48,256 bases of DNA, from the NCBI GenBank assembly GCA_012513645.1, contig JAAZBU010000018.1, positions 1-48,256 on the forward strand. Direction: 5' to 3'. Below are positions 32,026 to 40,388 of this stretch, piece after piece. Numbering within the stretch: position 1 is the stretch's first letter; each line of letters begins with the position of its first letter. Source of the stretch: Clostridiales bacterium (GTDB lineage: Bacteria > Bacillota > Clostridia > Christensenellales > Aristaeellaceae). The notes beneath the pieces are model-generated. The model searched no databases. It had not been told where the DNA came from and was given only the letters and a program-made list of their open reading frames with translations. A program made the translations under genes and the position numbers.

Positions 32026-34275
32026 ATGAAACAAGAAGTGTATGTGGTGGAGGGGATGACCTGTGCGGCATGCTCATCCGCCGTTGAAAGGGTAACGGGC
32101 AAGCTGCCCGGCGTGAGCGAAAGTCAGGTGAACCTGCTGACGGGCACCATGTCGATCACCTATGATGAAAAACAGGTAACGCCGGAGCAGATCATGCGCA
32201 AGGTGGAGCGGGCCGGCTTCAGCGCCCGACCTCTTGTTAAGGAGGCTGCGCAGGAGCCTGTTGAGACCGATGATGGCGAGGCCGCGCTTATGACTGAGCG
32301 CAGGCAGGTGATTGTGGCGCTTGTGCTGGCAGCGGTGCTGCTGTATGTCGCCATGGGGCCTATGCTGCTGCCCGGCTTGCCCATGCCGTCCCTTTTCCGG
32401 CTGGACCGATACCCCGTGAACGCCGCCATGCTGCAAATGCTGCTGACCATTCCCATCCTGTGGATCGGGCGCGGATTTTTCACGCGGGGGTTCAAGGCGC
32501 TGTGGCACCGCAGCCCCACCATGGACAGCCTGGTGGCGCTTGGGGCCTCGGCATCGTTCCTCTTTAGCCTGGCGATGACCTTTCTCATCAGCGATGACCC
32601 GCATCACGTGCATCACCTGTACTACGAGTCCGCCGGCATCATCGTGGCCTTTGTGCTGCTGGGCAAACACATGGAGGCGCGCAGCAAGCGCCGCACCACC
32701 GAGGCCATTCGCAAGCTGATGGAGCTGGCCCCCGACACCGCCGTGCTGGTGGCCGAGGACGGCACCGTGCGCGAGGTGCCCACTGGCCAGGTGCAGGTGG
32801 GCAATACCGTGCTGATCCGGCCGGGCAGCAAGGTGCCGCTGGATGGGCAGGTGATCAGGGGTGAATCCGCGGTGGATGAATCGCTGCTGACAGGGGAAAG
32901 CATGCCGGTGGAGAAGGGGCCGGGCAGCGAGGTAATCGGCGGCTCCCTCAACCAGCAGGGCGCGCTGTATGTGCGGGTGACGCGCATCGGGCAGGACACC
33001 ACGCTCAGCCGCATCGTGCGCTTCGTGCAGGATGCCCAGGGGCGCAAGGCGCCCATCTCCGGGCTGGCGGACCGGGTGTCGGCCATCTTCGTGCCGGTGG
33101 TCATCGCGATCGCGTTGCTGGCATCAGCCGCCTGGCTGATTGCGGGCAAGGATCTGGCCTTTGCGGTGCGCATTTTGACGGCGGTGCTTGTCATCGCCTG
33201 CCCCTGCGCCATGGGCCTGGCGACGCCCACTGCCATCGTGGTGGGCACCGGCCTGGGCGCGGCCCACGGCATTCTGATCCGCAACGGTGAGGCGCTGGAG
33301 AAGACCCACGAAAGCGATGTGGTGATCTTTGACAAGACAGGCACCGTGACCAGCGGCAAGCCGGCCGTGACGCATGTGCGCGCATTGGATATGCCCGAGG
33401 ACGAGCTGCTGGCGCGCATCGCCCTGGCGGAGCAGGCCTCCCAGCATCCCTTGGCGGCGGCCTTTATCAACCGTGCGCAGGAGGCGGGGGCCAGCGTGCC
33501 CGGTCTGAGCGTGGCGGAGTTTCGCAACACCACCGGCCTGGGCATCGAAGCAGACCTGTCCGACGGCACGACCATCGCCATTGGCAACGCGCAGCTGATG
33601 CGCACCCATGGTGCGGAGGTCATCCCGGTGCAACAGGAGGCGGAGGACCTGGCTGCCCAGGGGCAGACGATCGTCTTTGCAGCACTTGATGGCGTGCTGG
33701 TCGGCATGTTGGCAGTGGCCGATCAGATGAAGCCCGATGCCCCCGCCGCCATCTCGGAGCTGAAGGCCATGGGCATCCGCACCGTGCTGCTCACCGGCGA
33801 TAACGAGCGCACAGCCCAGGCGGTGGGCCGTCAGCTTGCGGTGGATGAGGTCATCGCCGGCGTGCTGCCCCAGGGCAAAGCCCAGGTGGTGGAGCAGGTG
33901 CGCGCGTCCGGCAAGCACGTGCTCATGGTGGGGGATGGCATCAACGACAGCCCGGCCCTGGCCGCGGCGGACGTGGGCCTGGCCATAGGCAGCGGCTCCG
34001 ACATTGCCATCGAGGCGGCCGATGTGGTGCTGATGAAGAGCGACATCCGCGATGTGCCACGCGCCATCCGCCTCAGCCGAGCCACCATCCGCAACATCCG
34101 GCAAAACCTATTCTGGGCCTTCTTTTACAACACCATTGGCATCCCGGTGGCGGCCGGATTGCTGTACCTGTTTGGCGGCCCGCTGATGAACCCGATGCTG
34201 GCCGGGCTGGCCATGTCCCTCAGCTCGGTGTTTGTGGTGGGCAACGCGCTGCGCTTGAGGAGGGCCAGGCTATGA
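32026..34275 (+). CDS. copA: Copper-exporting P1B-type ATPase CopA
   Basis: A 749-residue heavy-metal pump with one N-terminal HMA domain (GMTCAAC, C13/C16), eight membrane helices, the actuator LLTGESM, the CPC metal site (ACPCAMGLATP, about 393), the phosphorylation motif DKTGT (about 436), SQHPLA in the nucleotide domain and GDGINDSPAL. The CPC motif with CsoR and CopZ next to it indicates copper(I) or silver export. ATG 32026 with AAGGAGG upstream is the start; the track's 64 extra codons lie across the promoter and operator. The csoR start overlaps its stop (ATGA). Confidence 0.95.
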   Translation: MKQEVYVVEGMTCAACSSAVERVTGKLPGVSESQVNLLTGTMSITYDEKQVTPEQIMRKVERAGFSARPLVKEAAQEPVETDDGEAALMTERRQVIVALVLAAVLLYVAMGPMLLPGLPMPSLFRLDRYPVNAAMLQMLLTIPILWIGRGFFTRGFKALWHRSPTMDSLVALGASASFLFSLAMTFLISDDPHHVHHLYYESAGIIVAFVLLGKHMEARSKRRTTEAIRKLMELAPDTAVLVAEDGTVREVPTGQVQVGNTVLIRPGSKVPLDGQVIRGESAVDESLLTGESMPVEKGPGSEVIGGSLNQQGALYVRVTRIGQDTTLSRIVRFVQDAQGRKAPISGLADRVSAIFVPVVIAIALLASAAWLIAGKDLAFAVRILTAVLVIACPCAMGLATPTAIVVGTGLGAAHGILIRNGEALEKTHESDVVIFDKTGTVTSGKPAVTHVRALDMPEDELLARIALAEQASQHPLAAAFINRAQEAGASVPGLSVAEFRNTTGLGIEADLSDGTTIAIGNAQLMRTHGAEVIPVQQEAEDLAAQGQTIVFAALDGVLVGMLAVADQMKPDAPAAISELKAMGIRTVLLTGDNERTAQAVGRQLAVDEVIAGVLPQGKAQVVEQVRASGKHVLMVGDGINDSPALAAADVGLAIGSGSDIAIEAADVVLMKSDIRDVPRAIRLSRATIRNIRQNLFWAFFYNTIGIPVAAGLLYLFGGPLMNPMLAGLAMSLSSVFVVGNALRLRRARL

Positions 34276-34556
34276 GTGACAAGCATACCTACCGGGACCA
34301 GGCGCTGCACCGCGCGCTGATTAACCGCCTCAGCCGCATAGAGGGGCAGGTGCGCGGCGTGAAAAACATGGTGGAGAACGACATATACTGCATCGACATC
34401 CTCAACCAGACGGCGGCCATCCGCTCTGCGCTAAATGCTTTCAGCGCTACGCTGCTGGAGCAGCACATCCGCAGCTGTGTCAAGGCGGGCGTAGGCCGGG
34501 GGGATGAGGAGGTCATCGAGGAACTGGTGGACACCATCAAAAAGCTGACAAAGTAA
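34272..34556 (+). CDS. csoR: Copper-sensing repressor CsoR
   Basis: A 94-residue helical metalloregulator of the CsoR/RcnR family (RLSRIEGQVRGVKNMVE). The copper(I) ligands C40, H65 and C69 are all present (YCIDIL, LLEQHIRSC), which separates it from RcnR and formaldehyde-type FrmR. It should bind the TACCC-N4-GGGGTA site before copA and release it on copper binding. It overlaps copA by four bases. Confidence 0.93.
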   Translation: MSDKHTYRDQALHRALINRLSRIEGQVRGVKNMVENDIYCIDILNQTAAIRSALNAFSATLLEQHIRSCVKAGVGRGDEEVIEELVDTIKKLTK

Positions 34557-34580
34557 GTACAACGGCAAAGGAGCGTATAC

Positions 34581-34772
34581 ATGACCATTCTTCAGGTACC
34601 TGATATGCATTGTGAGAACTGCGTGCGCCGCATCACCGAGGCGCTGACCCGGGAAGGCCTGGCCTTCCGGGTGGATCTGGCGGGCAAGACCGTTGCGGTG
34701 GACGGCGATCAACAGGCGGTTGCCACCGCTGTCGAAGCCCTGGACGACCTGGGGTTTGATGCAATGGAATAA
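34581..34772 (+). CDS. copZ: Copper chaperone CopZ-like HMA protein
   Basis: A 63-residue single HMA domain with the copper site MHCENC (C11, C14) and the ferredoxin-like fold pattern. It carries copper(I) to CopA or exchanges with CsoR. The end is slightly shorter than usual. ATG with AAAGGAG upstream; last gene of the copper operon. Confidence 0.9.
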   Translation: MTILQVPDMHCENCVRRITEALTREGLAFRVDLAGKTVAVDGDQQAVATAVEALDDLGFDAME

Positions 34773-34792
34773 ACCTGCTTACCGCACCAAAG

Positions 34793-34815
34793 GGCCCCCG
34801 CGTGCTGCGGGGGCC
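34793..34815. terminator. Hairpin between copZ and the ABC transporter operon
   Basis: GGCCCCCGC-GTGCT-GCGGGGGCC, a perfect 9-bp stem between convergent genes. The T-tracts are poor on both strands. Confidence 0.65.
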
Positions 34816-34841
34816 TCCTCATTTGGCCGGATACCTCAGTA

Positions 34842-36161
34842 TCAGTAGTTGGTCAGGTTGTACATCTCGATGGCGTCATTGGCCAGGTTGGTCAGCTTGG
34901 TGACCGCTTCCTCGGGGGACAGGCCCTTGAGGAACACTTCCTCGGTGACATCTTCCACGTACTGGCGCACCTCGGGGAACACGCTCAGCAGGGAGCCCAC
35001 GTACTCGGGCCCGGAGGCATGCAGCTGATCCAGCGCAGTTTGGAACTGGGGATACTTGGCAATGTTCTCCTTGAAGGTCTCGGTGTCGTGTGCCTTCATG
35101 TTGATGGGGAAGTAGCCGGTCTTGGCGTTCCACACGGCCTGGTTTTCGGGGTTGATCATGTACTGAACAAACTCCCAGGAGGCGTCCATCTTCTTGTCGT
35201 CGCCGGAGTTGACCATCCACAGGGTGCCGCCGCCGGTGGAGACGCCGCCCTGGTCACCCTCGTTGACGTAGGGGAAGTAGGCGGTGCCCACTTCAAAGCT
35301 GTCGCCCACGTTGCCCAGCACGCCCGCCAGGTTGGCGGTGGAGGCCAGGAAGATCGCGGTCTTGCCGGCGACAAAGGCTGCGCGCGCCTGGCCGGTGCCG
35401 CCGCGCTCGATGTAGGAGGTGTAGGGGCTTTCGGAGATCTTCTTCCACATGTTGAACAGATCCAGCGCCGCGCCGTTCTCGTCAAAGGCTACGGACGTGG
35501 CGTAGGACTCGCGGCCGTTGCCGTTGTTCACGTACTGGCGGCCCATTTTACCGGTCCACTGCTCGAAGAACCAGCCATAGTTGGAGAACAGGAAGCCGGC
35601 GCGATCCAGCTTGCCGTCCTTGTCATAGGTGGCCAGCTTCTCGGCGATGGCCAGGATGCCGTCTACCGTGGTGGGCACTTCGGTGATGCCGGCCTCGTCA
35701 AAGGCGGTCTTGTTGTAGTACATCAGCGGGGTGGAGCAGTTGAACGGCATGGAGTTGATCACGCCGTCGATGGTGTAGTATGCCAACAGGTTGGGCTCGA
35801 TGACGGATACGTCAAAGCCGGTTTTGTCGATGTAGGTCTGCACGGGCACCATCTTCTGAGAATCGATGATGAAGCGGGAGCCAATTTCGTAGCTCTGCAC
35901 GATGTCAAACGGCAACGCCTCGCCCATGCTGGTGGCCTTCAGCTTGTTGATGGCGTCATCATACTCGCCCTGATACTGGGCATCCACGACGATTTTGTCC
36001 TGGGAGGCGTTGAAGGCTTCGACCATGGAGGCGATGACTTCCGCATTGGTACCGCCCAGGGAGTACCAGAACACCACTTTGGTCTTTTCGCCCTCCGCCA
36101 GTGCACTGAACGCTGACAGGCACAGCAGGACGGCCAGAAGGATTGCTACCAGTTTCTTCAT
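34842..36161 (-). CDS. ABC transporter extracellular sugar-binding protein
   Basis: A 439-residue family-1 solute-binding protein (UgpB/MalE type). The signal peptide is MKKLVAILLAVLLCLSAFSALA; C14 does not sit in a good lipobox, so anchoring is uncertain. The mature start KTKVVFWYSLGGTNAEVIASM and the later GVSTGGGTLWMVN and WEFVQYMINPE stretches are typical of this family, resembling glycerol-3-phosphate or multi-sugar binders. ATG 36161 with AAAGGAG upstream; five codons shorter than the track. Third gene after two permeases; substrate unknown. Confidence 0.92.
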   Translation of the reverse strand: MKKLVAILLAVLLCLSAFSALAEGEKTKVVFWYSLGGTNAEVIASMVEAFNASQDKIVVDAQYQGEYDDAINKLKATSMGEALPFDIVQSYEIGSRFIIDSQKMVPVQTYIDKTGFDVSVIEPNLLAYYTIDGVINSMPFNCSTPLMYYNKTAFDEAGITEVPTTVDGILAIAEKLATYDKDGKLDRAGFLFSNYGWFFEQWTGKMGRQYVNNGNGRESYATSVAFDENGAALDLFNMWKKISESPYTSYIERGGTGQARAAFVAGKTAIFLASTANLAGVLGNVGDSFEVGTAYFPYVNEGDQGGVSTGGGTLWMVNSGDDKKMDASWEFVQYMINPENQAVWNAKTGYFPINMKAHDTETFKENIAKYPQFQTALDQLHASGPEYVGSLLSVFPEVRQYVEDVTEEVFLKGLSPEEAVTKLTNLANDAIEMYNLTNY

Positions 36162-36212
36162 ATTGTCTCCTTTCAATCTTGGCTATATTCAATCGCCATT
36201 CGGCGAAAAGCC

Positions 36213-37052
36213 CTACCCTTTGACGGCGCCGGCCATCAGGCCGTTGATCAACTGCTTTTGCATGAAGATGAAGATGGACAGCGAGGGGATTAATACCACC
36301 ACCACGCCGGCCATCATCAGGCCGATCTGCTCGGAGTCGATATCATACAGCTGCGAGATACCGATCTGCACCGTGCGTACCTTGTCGGAGTTGGTGACCA
36401 GCAGCGGCCAAAGGTACTGATTCCACTGCTGGAGGAATACATAGGCACCCAGCGCACCCAGCGCAGGGCGCGCCAGAGGGATCACGATGGTGGCCAGAAA
36501 ACGCCAGTTGCCGCAGCCGTCCAGCTTGGCGGCCTCATGCAGCTCCTTGGCGAAGGTGAGGTAGTTTTGCCGCATCAAAAAGATGCCCATAGCCGAACAC
36601 GCGTAGGGCAATATCATCGCGCGGTAGCTGTCCAGCCATCCCCAGTGAGAGACGGTCAGGTAGTTGGCGATGATGGTGGCTTCCCAGGGCACCATCATGG
36701 TGGCCAGGATGCACATAAACACCAGGTTGCGCCCGCGGAACTGCAAAAAGCTGAAGGCAAACGCCGCCATGGAGCAGGTGATCATCTGCAAGATGGTGAC
36801 CGATCCCGCCACGATGAACGAGTTGACAATCTGGCGCGGGATGGTCGTCTTGGTGAAGACATGGCTGTAGGACACAAAGTCCATTCGCGTGGGGATCAGC
36901 CGCGAATACAATTCATCTGCCGGCATGCCGCTCATCATGAAGGTGTAAATCAGCGGCAGCATGATCAGCAGCACCAGCGGCAGGTTGAGGCCGATGCGCA
37001 GCAGGGCGCTGAGCGCGTTTTTTTGCCGGCGGGTAAGCGTTGCTTGGCTCAT
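36213..37052 (-). CDS. ABC sugar transporter permease (MalG/UgpE type)
   Basis: A 279-residue six-helix permease with the ATPase-contact EAA loop ELHEAAKLDGCGNWRFLATIVIPLARPAL, as in UgpE. It forms the channel with the upstream permease. Its start overlaps the upstream permease stop by four bases (ATGA), and the binding protein follows after 51 bases. No ATPase gene is in the window. Confidence 0.95.
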   Translation of the reverse strand: MSQATLTRRQKNALSALLRIGLNLPLVLLIMLPLIYTFMMSGMPADELYSRLIPTRMDFVSYSHVFTKTTIPRQIVNSFIVAGSVTILQMITCSMAAFAFSFLQFRGRNLVFMCILATMMVPWEATIIANYLTVSHWGWLDSYRAMILPYACSAMGIFLMRQNYLTFAKELHEAAKLDGCGNWRFLATIVIPLARPALGALGAYVFLQQWNQYLWPLLVTNSDKVRTVQIGISQLYDIDSEQIGLMMAGVVVVLIPSLSIFIFMQKQLINGLMAGAVKG

Positions 37053-37954
37053 TGGTAATGCACGCTCCTTTTTTCAGCGCGGAACTGCAGCAGCGTGATG
37101 ATCATGATGATGACAAACAGCACGATGGAGCGCGCCGCAGCCGAACCAAAGCGGAAGTTGCGAAAGGCATCCAGGTAGATGGAATAGACGATGACGTTGG
37201 TGGTCTCGTTAGGGCCGCCCGAGGTGAGCAGCCTGACCTGCGTAAAGCTCTGAAACGCGCTGATGATGTTGATGATGATCTGGAAAAACAGCGTGGGGGA
37301 CAGGCTGGGCAGCGTGATGTGGCGCTGCTGGTGCCAGTAGCCCGCGCCGTCGATGGCCGCGCTTTCGTACAGTTCGTCGGGGATGTTGCGCAGCCCGGCG
37401 GAGATAAAGATGAAGTTGATGCCGCTGGCCAGCCAGATGGAGATCACGCAAATGATGGGGAACGCCCATGCCGGGTCGTTGAGCCAGTTGGTGCGCGTGC
37501 CTGCCAGCCGGTTCACCAGCCCGATGGAAGGGTGAAAGATCATCTTGAAGCTCATCGCCGCGGCGGCGGAGGCAATGGCGATGGGCATGGCATAGATGGC
37601 GCTGGCAAAGGCCCGGGCGGGGAATTTGCGCGCCGTCAGCAGGCTGGTGGTCAGGCCGACCAGCAGGCTGCCGAAGGCGACAAAGAACACAAACCGCAGC
37701 GTGACCCACATGCTGTTCCAGAAGGCGGCCGAGTATTTGCCCACTAGAATATCCAGGTAGTTCTGCAGCTCGTAGAACACCTTGGGCTCGCCGTATTTAT
37801 TGGTTAAATAGGTGCTTAAATAGATGGTTTTGAAGAAGGGATAGTACAGAAATACAGCAAAAATAATCAGCGCAGGCAACAAAAAGAGCCACGGCTCTAT
37901 TGTTTCATACAGGGTCTTTTTCCTGCGCACCGTGAAAGCCTTCATCCGAGTCAT
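37049..37954 (-). CDS. ABC sugar transporter permease (MalF/UgpA type)
   Basis: A 301-residue six-helix permease with EAA loop ELYESAAIDGAGYWHQQRHITLPSL. First gene of the three-gene operon: AGGAGAACAG precedes ATG 37954, and a near-consensus promoter lies 67 bases upstream. It pairs with the MalG-type permease; the missing ATPase is probably a shared MsmX-like protein encoded elsewhere, as is common in Bacillota. Confidence 0.94.
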   Translation of the reverse strand: MTRMKAFTVRRKKTLYETIEPWLFLLPALIIFAVFLYYPFFKTIYLSTYLTNKYGEPKVFYELQNYLDILVGKYSAAFWNSMWVTLRFVFFVAFGSLLVGLTTSLLTARKFPARAFASAIYAMPIAIASAAAAMSFKMIFHPSIGLVNRLAGTRTNWLNDPAWAFPIICVISIWLASGINFIFISAGLRNIPDELYESAAIDGAGYWHQQRHITLPSLSPTLFFQIIINIISAFQSFTQVRLLTSGGPNETTNVIVYSIYLDAFRNFRFGSAAARSIVLFVIIMIITLLQFRAEKRSVHYQ

Positions 37955-38020
37955 CTGTTCTCCTGACGCGTTTTCTTACCCTTTAGGAGGGACCGTTTGA
38001 CGTTTCTGTTGACTGTGTCC

Positions 38021-38049
38021 ATCTTATCAACCGCAGGGGTTGCTGTCAA
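38021..38049 (-). promoter_or_regulatory. Promoter of the sugar ABC operon with possible operator
   Basis: TTGACA, 17 bases, TAAGAT on the minus strand. Inside the spacer CAACC-CCTGC-GGTTG is a 5-5-5 inverted repeat that could be a repressor site. The IS-flanking direct repeat ends four bases upstream of the -35. Confidence 0.75.
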
Positions 38050-38053
38050 GGAC

Positions 38054-38079
38054 GGGGCAGGCAGAGAGGGGGTTCCAAT
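38054..38079. repeat. 26-bp direct repeat, left of IS
   Basis: GGGGCAGGCAGAGAGGGGGT plus TCCAAT, identical to 39151-39176 and directly touching the left IS end. It is probably a target-site duplication of unusual length. Confidence 0.85.
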
Positions 38080-39150
38080 TGTAGGTTAGTCAAACATGTT
38101 GGACAGAGTATTCATTCAGGAACTCAACCGGGGATAAGAAGCCAAGGGGTCTCATCGGTAGCCGGTTGCTCCGGGATTGCCAGGCAGTTAACTGCCTGGC
38201 AAAGTCTTCGTAAGAGTAGAAGGTTCGGCGGCTGTAGAAGCGTTTGACATCTTCCCTGTGGCTGCGCTCCACCTTGCCGTTATGCCTTGGGGTGTAGGGG
38301 CGGATATGCTTCAGTTTAATCCCCAGCGTCTGAGCCGTTGTTTCAAAGGCTGTCAGACGAGTTGTTTGGCTAGAGATCAGACGGTTGGTGAACTCAAGGC
38401 CATTGTCTGTCTGGATACAGTGAACCTCAATTCCCAAGCGGGTGTAGTAATTGACCATGCTTAAGAGAAAGTCCTTTGATGAATAGGTATTTTGCTCCTG
38501 ATAAGCCTTCAGGTAACGCAGTCGAGTAAACTCATCTATCGCAGTGTATTGCACTAATCGTTCCTGAGCCGCTTCACCGACCTTGCAAGCCTTCGGGACG
38601 ATTTTGACATCTACCTGGATTCGTTCTCCCGGAAAGGTCATTTGCTGGTATGGCTTGGGCTTGTAGACTTTCTTTTTCGGCTTTGTTTGCAAGTTCAATT
38701 TGTACAAGATGCGATACAGACCGCTTAAGGACCTCTTGTATCCGCGCTTCCTGAGCCTGCACCACAGCTCTACCCGGCCCAGGGTAGGATTCCGTCTGCA
38801 CATGTCCCGCAGCAGCTTGATTTCCTGCTCTGTGTGTTGATTAGGATGGCGGTGCGGTCTTCGGGACTGACAAGCCAAGGATTCAATGTTCCCGTCATAC
38901 CGTGCCAGCCAGAAGTAGATGTATGACCGTGCCCTATTATGCCGCCTAGATGCCTTCCATACGCCGTGACGGAGAGCGAATTCGACCAATGATTGCCGGT
39001 ACTTCATGTCCTGGGTTATACTATTCATGGAGAAAGAGTTCCTTTCGTTAGTGTTGTGGTGGTAACAACAGTCTAACCGATTTGACCTCTTTCTCTTCCT
39101 TTTCACGCCTCCTTTCAGAAACATTGTCCAATATGTATGGTACTCCTACA
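38080..39150 (-). mobile_element. IS481-like insertion sequence, 1071 bp
   Basis: It runs from TGTAGG to CCTACA with imperfect terminal inverted repeats of about 26 bases (19 matches; the shared inner block is TTGGACA). It carries one transposase gene on the minus strand and is flanked by identical 26-bp direct repeats. TGT ends, about 1.1-kb length and a single unshifted DDE gene fit the IS481 family. Base composition is clearly less GC-rich than its surroundings, a sign of recent arrival. Confidence 0.87.
38090..39028 (-). CDS. IS481-like DDE transposase
   Basis: A 312-residue transposase: an N-terminal helix-turn-helix region (about 8-60), a second winged part (about 65-120) and an rve-type integrase core. 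The catalytic triad is visible as D in QVDVKIV, D in QTDNGLEF and E in GKVERSHRED. ATG 39028 (MNSITQDMKYRQ) with AAAGGAA upstream is the likely start; the track's 32 extra codons are basic and atypical. The frame is intact, so the element may be active. IS3 is an alternative, but no orfA or frameshift window is seen. Confidence 0.9.
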   Translation of the reverse strand: MNSITQDMKYRQSLVEFALRHGVWKASRRHNRARSYIYFWLARYDGNIESLACQSRRPHRHPNQHTEQEIKLLRDMCRRNPTLGRVELWCRLRKRGYKRSLSGLYRILYKLNLQTKPKKKVYKPKPYQQMTFPGERIQVDVKIVPKACKVGEAAQERLVQYTAIDEFTRLRYLKAYQEQNTYSSKDFLLSMVNYYTRLGIEVHCIQTDNGLEFTNRLISSQTTRLTAFETTAQTLGIKLKHIRPYTPRHNGKVERSHREDVKRFYSRRTFYSYEDFARQLTAWQSRSNRLPMRPLGFLSPVEFLNEYSVQHV

Positions 39151-39176
39151 GGGGCAGGCAGAGAGGGGGTTCCAAT
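39151..39176. repeat. 26-bp direct repeat, right of IS
   Basis: An identical copy of 38054-38079, directly touching the right end of the IS. Confidence 0.85.
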
Positions 39177-39214
39177 TGCATTCTTTAACAATATATTACC
39201 TGAATTTCACATGG

Positions 39215-39252
39215 GCAGGCACAAAAAAGCTGCCGGTCTAATGACCGGCAGC
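39215..39252 (-). terminator. Terminator after rpmA
   Basis: On the minus strand GCTGCCGGTC-ATTA-GACCGGCAGC followed by TTTTTT, about 17 bases after the rpmA stop. Confidence 0.92.
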
Positions 39253-39269
39253 ATCAAAGGGCGGGGTGC

Positions 39270-39575
39270 TTACTGCGCGACGGCCTCGGCCACTTCGGCC
39301 TCGGGGTGCACGCTCACCTGCTTTTTGAACTTGCCCAGGTGCTCAAAGCGGACAATGCCGTCCTTGAGCGCGAACAGGGTGTCATCCTTGCCGCGGCCCA
39401 CGTTGAGGCCGGGGTGCATCTTGGTGCCGCGCTGGCGCACTAAAATATTGCCGGCCAGCACAAACTGTCCGTCGGCGCGCTTGGGGCCAAGGCGCTTGGA
39501 TTCGCTGTCGCGGCCGTTGCGGGTGGAGCCCATGCCCTTCTTGTGGGCAAACAACTGAAGATTCAGCTTCAACAT
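39270..39575 (-). CDS. rpmA: 50S ribosomal protein L27 with cleavable N-terminus
   Basis: A 101-residue L27. The first nine residues MLKLNLQLF form the Firmicutes-type extension that the protease Prp removes before [21 protein letters not shown]. Removal is needed because the mature N-terminus reaches the peptidyl-transferase centre. The start ATG 39575 gives exactly this extension; the track adds eleven codons. The prp gene lies immediately upstream. Confidence 0.97.
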   Translation of the reverse strand: MLKLNLQLFAHKKGMGSTRNGRDSESKRLGPKRADGQFVLAGNILVRQRGTKMHPGLNVGRGKDDTLFALKDGIVRFEHLGKFKKQVSVHPEAEVAEAVAQ

Positions 39576-39591
39576 CTTGTGTTCCTCCGTT

Positions 39592-39915
39592 TCATTTGGG
39601 CGGCTCACTGTCTTTGAGCCGTATGTGCTTTGGGTAGGCGGCCTCCAGATCCTTCATGCCCTGCTCGAATACCCGGAATATGGTATCCGACCGGTCGTTG
39701 CCCTGCGGCAGATGCACCTCCAGCAGCCCGTCCCTTTGCAAAACGATGGGCGCAATCCCGGCTACTGACTCCAGCGCGTTGGCGCAGGTGATGGATAAAA
39801 AGGAGACGGCTGAACAAACAATGTCCTGCCCCGATGGGGCGAAGCCTGTGTGGCCGCTGATCCGGTAGCCTGTGATCACATCCCCGGGCAGGCGGTACAA
39901 CAGGACGGTGGTCAT
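39592..39915 (-). CDS. prp: Ribosomal-processing cysteine protease Prp
   Basis: A 107-residue protease (YsxB-like) that trims L27. The catalytic histidine is in [11 protein letters not shown] and the cysteine in DIVCSAVS, as in the family. The ORF track joins it to an upstream shadow; ATG 39915 ([11 protein letters not shown]) is the real start, two bases from the rplU stop. The rplU-prp-rpmA order is standard in Bacillota. Confidence 0.95.
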   Translation of the reverse strand: MTTVLLYRLPGDVITGYRISGHTGFAPSGQDIVCSAVSFLSITCANALESVAGIAPIVLQRDGLLEVHLPQGNDRSDTIFRVFEQGMKDLEAAYPKHIRLKDSEPPK

Positions 39916-39917
39916 CT

Positions 39918-40223
39918 TCAGGCCTTGATGCCGGTGATCTCCACCTGGGTGAAGGGCTGCCGGTGACCCTGCTTGCGGCGGTAGTTCTTCTTGCTCTTGT
40001 ACTTGTAGACGATGATCTTCTGACCGCGGCCCTGCTTCAACACCTTGCCGGTCACCTCGGCGCCTTCCACCAGCGGGTTGCCCGCCTTGATGGTCTCGCC
40101 GCCCAGCATCAGCACGGGGAAGGTAACGGAGTCGTCCACCTGGTTGTCGAGTTTTTCCACATAGATGATGTCTCCCTCGGAGACGCGATACTGTTTGCCG
40201 CCAGTCGCGATGATTGCGTACAC
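39918..40223 (-). CDS. rplU: 50S ribosomal protein L21
   Basis: A 101-residue L21: [24 protein letters not shown] at the start and [20 protein letters not shown] near the end. The start is GTG 40223, eight bases after GGAGG, giving the family's [10 protein letters not shown]-terminus; the track's earlier start would include the ribosome site. First gene of the operon. Confidence 0.97.
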   Translation of the reverse strand: MYAIIATGGKQYRVSEGDIIYVEKLDNQVDDSVTFPVLMLGGETIKAGNPLVEGAEVTGKVLKQGRGQKIIVYKYKSKKNYRRKQGHRQPFTQVEITGIKA

Positions 40224-40229
40224 TTGCAG

Positions 40230-40315
40230 CACCTCCATACATTACTCGCCGGGCGTTTGGGCATTTTCAGCCCCGAGGCAGCGCGTGCGCTTTAAGGCCT
40301 CTCCCGAGCGGCTAA
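40230..40315 (-). ncRNA. Candidate structured leader of rplU
   Basis: About 90 bases of leader follow the promoter. It can fold as GAGGC...GCCTC with an inner AGCG/CGCT stem. An L21 leader is known in Bacillota, but I cannot confirm the match by eye. Confidence 0.3.
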
Positions 40316-40320
40316 ACCAT

Positions 40321-40349
40321 AAGATACCACAGGTGCAAGCCGCGGTCAA
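40321..40349 (-). promoter_or_regulatory. rplU-prp-rpmA promoter
   Basis: TTGACC, 17 bases, TATCTT on the minus strand, about 100 bases before rplU. Confidence 0.75.
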
Positions 40350-40388
40350 GTAAAATGCATGGAGAGTTTGTGCCTTTGGTGGAAAACT

